From positions 327,655 to 350,702 of the forward strand of contig NW_019775458.1 in NCBI RefSeq assembly GCF_001039355.2: a DNA stretch of 23,048 nt, written 5' to 3'. Below, in pieces: positions 17,959-23,048 of the stretch. The position numbers and the translations under genes were made by a program. The notes under the pieces were generated by a model. It was given only the letters and a program-made list of their open reading frames with translations, was not told the origin of the DNA and ran no database searches. This stretch comes from Lingula anatina. Lineage: Eukaryota; Brachiopoda; Lingulata; Lingulida; Lingulidae. Each line of letters starts with the position of its first letter. Position 1 is the first letter of the stretch.

Positions 17959-17959
<1 letters not shown>

Positions 17960-17990
<31 letters not shown>
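17960..17990. repeat. Poly(T) tract, 31 bases
   Basis: An uninterrupted T run on the plus strand in the region downstream of TIMM17. It could be the reversed tail of a retroposed sequence, but no SINE or processed gene body is recognisable on its left. Confidence 0.9.
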
Positions 17991-17991
<1 letters not shown>

Positions 17992-18227
17992 TACTCTCAT
18001 ACGGAGCCTTACTACGGGACGCAGAAAGTACGTCCAGTGTAAAGGAGGCTTAACTAATAAGCACCGTTTAAGAGATTGATCGACTTACGTCGGGTTAATC
18101 CTAACCTGTATGAATTAAATGTAGAGCGGACTCCCAGTTACACAGGCCCTCGGTTTCTTTACCCCGGCTTGGGTAGTTTACGCTGAAAGATAGATTGTTA
18201 AGTCTGCGATATACTGCCGTTTTGTGT

Positions 18228-18301
18228 AATAAAGTTGTGCATCTTGTAAATAAAATTGTTTGCACCACCAGTGGGGTTGTTGTTTGTAAAAACGAAATAA
18301 A
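18228..18301 (+). terminator. Cluster of three AATAAA poly(A) signals
   Basis: AATAAA occurs at 18228-18233, 18249-18254 and 18296-18301, followed by GT-rich sequence (GTGGGGTTGTTGTTTGT at about 18271-18287). This is the best plus-strand 3' end candidate after TIMM17, though it could serve another unseen transcript. Confidence 0.45.
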
Positions 18302-20205
18302 ATGGACCTTTATTGGACATTGAGGAGCTGCAGATAAGTCACAGTGACCGTGGGTTAAATTTGAACAGGTCCATCGATTATTATCTATTTTTTCTTAGGA
18401 AATGGATTTCAAAGACTTGTGGCATCATTTTAAACGAATCGCAAAGCTCATTTTTGTGCGACATTGAGCAAATTCAAATTTTATGCGAGGGATGGGTTTG
18501 TATTTGTTTGTTAGCCGGGACCACTCGTTTCATAGAAAGGGTGACTTGGGGAAGGGAATAGTTCGTATACCAATATAGTGCGGGACAGGAGTGTTAGTCT
18601 GCTGTGATCCGCAGTCCGTTTTCCCATTTGACATTCTCCCATTCACTAACAGCGATACTTCGGCTTACCATAAGCTGCACTTATTATATGGTGCCCTGCA
18701 CCTCCATTCCTGACGTGCTGTCAATCGTTAGGTATGTACAGGCGATTCCAGTGTCTTGTTGGCGAGAGGTGGGGGGGGGACATAAGGATTAAAATCTTCA
18801 CCTTGTTCAGCAAATATAAAAACAGTAGACAAGGGCAATATTACTCTAATCGCTGACAAATGAAAACCTAACCTAATGAAAACCTAAGTTAACTTATACT
18901 GAGAAGTTTAACCACTGTCTCTCCTAACACATTCTGTTGTTAAACATAAGAATATATATATAAAATATAATATCATGCCTACATACTTGCCGCTGTGTCG
19001 GCAATAATACATATGGTACAGGAATGGAAAGAGACTTAGTCTTCTCTCGTTTTGCCTTTTATACTGTTTTATTTTATTCATTATTCTTATATATTATCTA
19101 TATTTATTTACTTATTTACCCAGGGAGGGGGGGGGTCGATGCATTTCCTGCCAAGGGTCCCGCTAGTGATATGTTGTTGGAGAACATTCGATCATCTTTT
19201 CTTTTCTTAATTTTGAATTTATTCGAGTAAAAGAAAACTTATATTGCAGCGGAACAAACCAAAGTGATTTATTTATTTATCAATTTATAGACAAAACTTG
19301 TCAAGTAACATGTCGGAATTTTATTGAATATTCAGCGTCAGTGACTCGTGACAATATTGATTTTTTATGCTGTAAAAACAGTTTTGCCACACAGACCTTC
19401 ATTGCACTCAGAAGAGCTGAAACTGATTGCCACTATCAACTTTACGTCCTGAAGCTTACTTAAAACTTTACCGCGTCATGATTTGCTCAGCCGTGTAAGC
19501 AATTGGAAAGTCAGCAATTTAACGATAGAAAAGATGATTTTTTTCTCTCAAAGCTCTAATCAAATCAGTTCGATTTAATCTGTTTCGAGGCAATTAAATG
19601 AAAGGTCAGCAACTGATTGTATCGCGTGCGAGCGCTGAATACACTTTCAGGTTCTACGCTTCGATGCGTTCTCTTCCTTGTGCCATTTTTGAGTGAGGAA
19701 ATGAGGGCCGAAAGGGATGAAGTAAGCTTTCCGCGTTTAATAATCCTATGCGCACTTTTTGCCCGGTTTGTTTACTGTTAATATACGTAATGTAAATATC
19801 TTGCTCTGATATGACGTTTGGAAATTACATCAAATTAAATTAAATCATACGCGATTCCTTAAATTTTAACACAACAATCTGAAAAAAATAACAAAAAATA
19901 AATCTTACATGATTCAGAAAATTTTAATGCAACAACAATCTGACTAAATTCTAAAACGTACACCTATTAACCCCCTCCATTGTAGCACACGCACACACGC
20001 ACGCACACACACATACACGCACGCACACACACACATACACACACACGGGAAATCGTTCTGATCAGCTTTGTTTTTGACTCGATGCACATAATTTCTGTTC
20101 TCTACTAATAAGGTAATAGAGTTCCTTTCACTGGATATTTACAGATATTTATGGGCTATGTCTTTTCTGCCCAGCAAGACTTTTTGCAAAAAAATAATAA
20201 AAAAA
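18302..20205. other. Noncoding region without recognised genes
   Basis: Only short frames without family resemblance or convincing splice-site context. It contains AT-rich stretches, an imperfect tandem pair at 19844-19889 and 19901-19948 (AATTTTAAxxCAACA...CAATCTGA) and a CA microsatellite at 19986-20046. Confidence 0.6.
19986..20046. repeat. CA-rich microsatellite
   Basis: An interrupted CA repeat with periodic CGCA and CATA variants over about 60 bp. Confidence 0.95.
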
Positions 20206-20828
20206 TGACGTCATCATCTCGTTGATCACCGGTAGAGAGTAGACATCTGGAGAGAGAAGCCCAAAGACGAATGGATATCAGTTAGACTGCGACGAAAAAG
20301 GAACGAGGACGGTTTATTTTCAAGCGCGCTTTTCAAGTTTTCCAACAAAACAAGCGGCCTTCTTGTCTCCATATCACTAATGGCTACGTAACCAGTGTGA
20401 CGTCCTCACATCAACCGCTGTGAGAGTTGTGCTCTTGTTGTTGCGAATGATCAATATTAAAATAATTACTTATTAATGCATTGATGTAACACGTTCTGTT
20501 CTGAAACATTTTTGATGTCTTTTTTATTTTATCATCATTATTTTTTAATCCCATTTCGCAAGACGTATTCAGGATTCAGTGTTCCTACTGGGAGTGCAAA
20601 TGACTCTATACATAAAACAATATACAGCGCAAGCGGTCCCTGAAACTTGGTGCATTCAATCGTCATGCAAGCACCGTTCGATTTCCTATTTAGAAAGGAG
20701 CATTGAGAGATGAAATGAGCATACTGCTGTGCGACCCACTCATAACGCAGCAGAATTGGCGCTGTCTCAACAGAACCTCCACTTTTATGACGTCACGCAT
20801 TACACGCGTGTATTGTGCTGGTCACGTG
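20206..20828. promoter_or_regulatory. CRE and E-box cluster, possible promoter
   Basis: Palindromic TGACGTCA occurs at 20206-20213 and 20788-20795, with TGACGTCC at 20398-20405. GTCACGTGAT (CACGTG at 20823-20828) is one base from the CLEAR/USF palindrome GTCACGTGAC. The region is richer in CpG than the neighbouring DNA. This suggests a promoter for a plus-strand gene starting near 20.9 kb, by inference. Confidence 0.4.
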
Positions 20829-20879
20829 ATCCCCCATAGCGACAGAGAAAGCTTTTTTTGTTTCATTTGCGCTGAAAAG

Positions 20880-20931
20880 GTAACGTGATGGACGTCTACT
20901 ATATGAGCGGAAACTGACAGAGAGAGAAATG
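20880..20931 (+). other. Possible first exon ending at ATG, with splice donor
   Basis: GAGAGAGAAATG is followed immediately by GTGAGTATT, a strong donor, at 20932. An exon that ends exactly after the initiator ATG is known in several animal genes, for example calmodulins and some ribosomal proteins, but no matching second exon can be found before the window end. The 5' limit given is arbitrary. Confidence 0.3.
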
Positions 20932-21769
20932 GTGAGTATTCCATTTTCACTTAGAGGAACAGAGCTGTAAATTCTGCCAGTGTATGAAGGCAATTCATTT
21001 ATTATTTAACTACTACGGGCTGTTTTCCAGCTAAAATATCCGAACACAAAATATGGTCATTCATAATGTTAGCGTTTTTCCTTTTGGTGTAACATCGTAA
21101 AATGCATGGTCATCTTGTACGTGTAGAATCAACCAATATGATGAGCTTATAACCGATAATTAAAAATGCATAATTTATTACTTTCATAAAAATAAACATG
21201 CACTTGAGGGAAAAAACAATAAATCTAAACGTTTTTCTCTTATTTGCTATTCCCAGAAGTGATTAACACTTTAGGGTGAGGAACCTTAAACTAATGGCTT
21301 TCGATACTTGCGTGCTTGCTGTTCAATGAAAGAAAAAGCCTGTAGAGGATTGCGCTTGAAAAAACCATCTGTTTAAATGATTTGATTGTATTTCACGCCA
21401 ATTTACTGTTTTTCCTGGCGTTTTCTACCCTCGCTTTTCTGAACTAAGCAAAGAAATCCATTACATGACTTGTCTATGTAAGTAAATAATCCGCAATTGA
21501 CGCACTAATTCAGTCACATTCAAAGTTTACTTGTAACTTATGTTACGTCATTAGGACGGTTTAGAAGAGTAAAATTAGTGATCTGTCGAATTGAATTATT
21601 TTCTGCCAATTACGAAATAAACTGTAATGTTTGAGTTGAGAGGTTCTGAGGGGAGGTTTTAAGACTAGTGGAAAAAGTTTTGCGATTCAGTTTACTCAAA
21701 CTGAGAACGAAATCCTTCATTGAACATGAAAATGAGCGCGTGCTTTTGCCGGCTGACTTGTTATCTGAA
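20932..21769. other. Noncoding region, possible intron
   Basis: AT-rich, no recognised exon or repeat. If the donor at 20932 is used, this stretch would be intronic. A 61-codon minus-strand frame (21795-21610), Ser/Thr/Lys-rich, has no family resemblance. Confidence 0.5.
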
Positions 21770-21982
21770 GCAGTAGAGTAACTTCCTTGTCTCATGCCTC
21801 GTCTTAATTGTCTTGAGATCTATTCTACCGACGGGACTGCTCCAAATATCGAGGTCCGGGTCTTCTTCCTTTGACATGGAGTAGAGAAATTTCCTTGTCT
21901 CGTGTCATGTCTTGGATGTCTCTAGGACTTTTTTGCAGGGACTGCCCCATAGAGCGTAGTCTGGGTCCTCATCCTCTGACAT
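21770..21982 (-). repeat. Tandem 105-bp duplication, same minus-strand frame in both copies
   Basis: Copy 1 spans 21982-21878 and copy 2 spans 21877-21770. On the minus strand both open with an ATG in the same frame: MSEDEDPDYALWGSPCKKVL and MSKEEDPDLDIWSSPVGRID, and both continue to HETRK[FL]LY. Copy 1 has a TGA where copy 2 has an extra codon plus CAT context, so it is not fully open. This may be a decayed repeat-protein exon or a plain noncoding duplication. No family is recognised. Confidence 0.6.
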
Positions 21983-23048
21983 AGGATGGTTTGCCTTTTC
22001 ACTTAAAACCCTTGACTTCAGGCCCGTTGTGTCTGGTCAGAAGTAAAGAAATGTGTTGTGCCAGAGATTTAAACTGTAGAGAACGTCTGTCTGTAGACAA
22101 TGTTGTCAACGTGTTTATGAATCAATATCTACTGGTTCGTAGGCAGTGGGGATGGTTTTTTAAAGTAATTCGGGGGTCTTTAAAAAGCGTTAGCCTTTTC
22201 CGTTCTCCTCGTCCTTCATAGGCCTCTAAGCTTTTGTTTCAGTCAACGTTTAAATGGGTGCTCCAGGTAGTGTAACTGACCTTCTTGCACTTACAGGTAT
22301 ATATAACAGACCTGCACCTCCTCCCACCCCCCACCCCCACCCCCAGCATTATTTTGCTAAGCCTATTGCCCTGTTGTATAAGAATTTTACGAGTATCCTT
22401 ATTCCAGTGTTATCACCATGAACACTTGTGCGTTGTCTTTTTCGTTATTTTTATCTATTCTACGCCAGATTTTAGGTGATCTTCGTTTAATCAAGAATTG
22501 GTCATTTGAAAATTACGTTTGCACTCTCTGATCCATATGGCTTTTCTACGCTGTTGAGACACGCAAGCGTTTTCAGTTTGTGACAACATTAAGAATGAAG
22601 CCCATTAAGAGTTTAAGGGGATGCATAAACGCTTAGTAAATGGATTAATGCACTTTTAGGGTTTCTTTTATGTTTGTGTACCTTTTACGCCTTCCACTAC
22701 TCGATATTTATTAAGATTTGTTTTCCTATTCCGAATGTTTTATAAATTTGTACTGGAAAATTAACCTCTTTACTCATGCAGCGGCTATTGAAACATTGAC
22801 TTGAATTACCAGAGATTTGTGGTTATTGCAGCGTTTGTAATTTTTCCAAAGTTAAGTTCAATTCAGCATGCCTCATATGCGACACACGAGTCTAGTTATT
22901 CTGTGCAAATGGGTTAACTAAGTCCCCCGCCTTGCGAATTTCCGAGCGCTGACTCTGTTGAATGAGTGCTGTGTCTCAGCTATGACAGCGCACTGTATTT
23001 TATTTTCATGTTATCTAAGCTTGATTATTTTTCTGTACCCTTCTTTCT
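21983..23048. other. Noncoding region to window end
   Basis: AT-rich with short spurious frames and a C-rich run near 22321-22344. No second exon for the ATG-donor candidate at 20931 and no repeat element could be recognised. Confidence 0.55.

Larger units (their letters stand above)
16198..18260 (+). other. Probable long TIMM17 3' UTR and flank
   Basis: No coding sequence is supported. The nearest signal variants are ATTAAA at about 16390 and 17004-17009; the first canonical AATAAA signals are clustered at 18228-18233, 18249-18254 and 18296-18301. The UTR may therefore end anywhere between about 17.0 and 18.3 kb. The stretch includes an imperfect hairpin (17313-17430) and a 31-base poly(T) (17960-17990). 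Confidence 0.45.

Noticed and set aside
20703-20993. Opposing 61- and 66-residue frames near the CRE cluster
   Set aside because: They lie across promoter-like sequence, overlap each other on opposite strands and resemble nothing known.
1-23048. CRISPR array or bacterial operon
   Set aside because: No regularly spaced identical repeats with unique spacers. Spliced animal genes and intron transposons fill the window.

Overview
The window is animal nuclear DNA. It holds two complete intron-rich genes that diverge from a 171-bp shared promoter, followed by about 5 kb of poorly coding sequence. Splice sites are GT-AG, introns are AT-rich and numerous, and several DNA-transposon MITEs and an LTR-retrotransposon fragment lie in introns. 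Together with the two recognisable proteins this suggests a marine invertebrate, perhaps an ambulacrarian, amphioxus or lophotrochozoan. I cannot narrow the phylum further from sequence alone.

Minus strand, 1261-10589: a RAD18 orthologue (RING E3 ubiquitin ligase for PCNA) reconstructed as 15 coding exons, 2,991 nt, 996 residues. All exon phases join cleanly. In order it has a C3HC4 RING (exons 2-3), a linker with a PIP-box-like motif next to a SUMO-interacting-motif-like sequence (exon 6), a UBZ4 zinc finger (exon 8), a SAP domain (exons 9-10), a RAD6-binding helix region (exons 11-13), and a very long disordered tail (exons 13-15). The tail makes the protein about twice the length of vertebrate RAD18. 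A poly(A) signal lies at about 1065.

10590-10760: a compact bidirectional promoter with a ZNF143/THAP11-type core and an ERR-like half-site.

Plus strand, 10761-16197: a TIMM17 orthologue (inner-membrane translocase subunit of the TIM23 complex), 7 coding exons, 534 nt, 177 residues. Its introns hold two inverted PIF/Harbinger-like MITEs, a TTAA-flanked Kolobok/piggyBac-like MITE, an LTR plus primer-binding site plus gag-start fragment, and three degenerate copies of the start of exon 4. A long 3' UTR may run to about 18.26 kb.

18.3-23.05 kb: no convincing gene. There is a cluster of CRE (TGACGTCA-type) sites, a possible first exon ending exactly at an ATG followed by a splice donor (20931), a CA-rich microsatellite, and a tandem 105-bp duplication that stays in one minus-strand frame.

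RAD18 (nuclear, DNA-damage tolerance) and TIMM17 (mitochondrial protein import) have no known shared pathway. Their head-to-head arrangement is most simply a shared housekeeping promoter.
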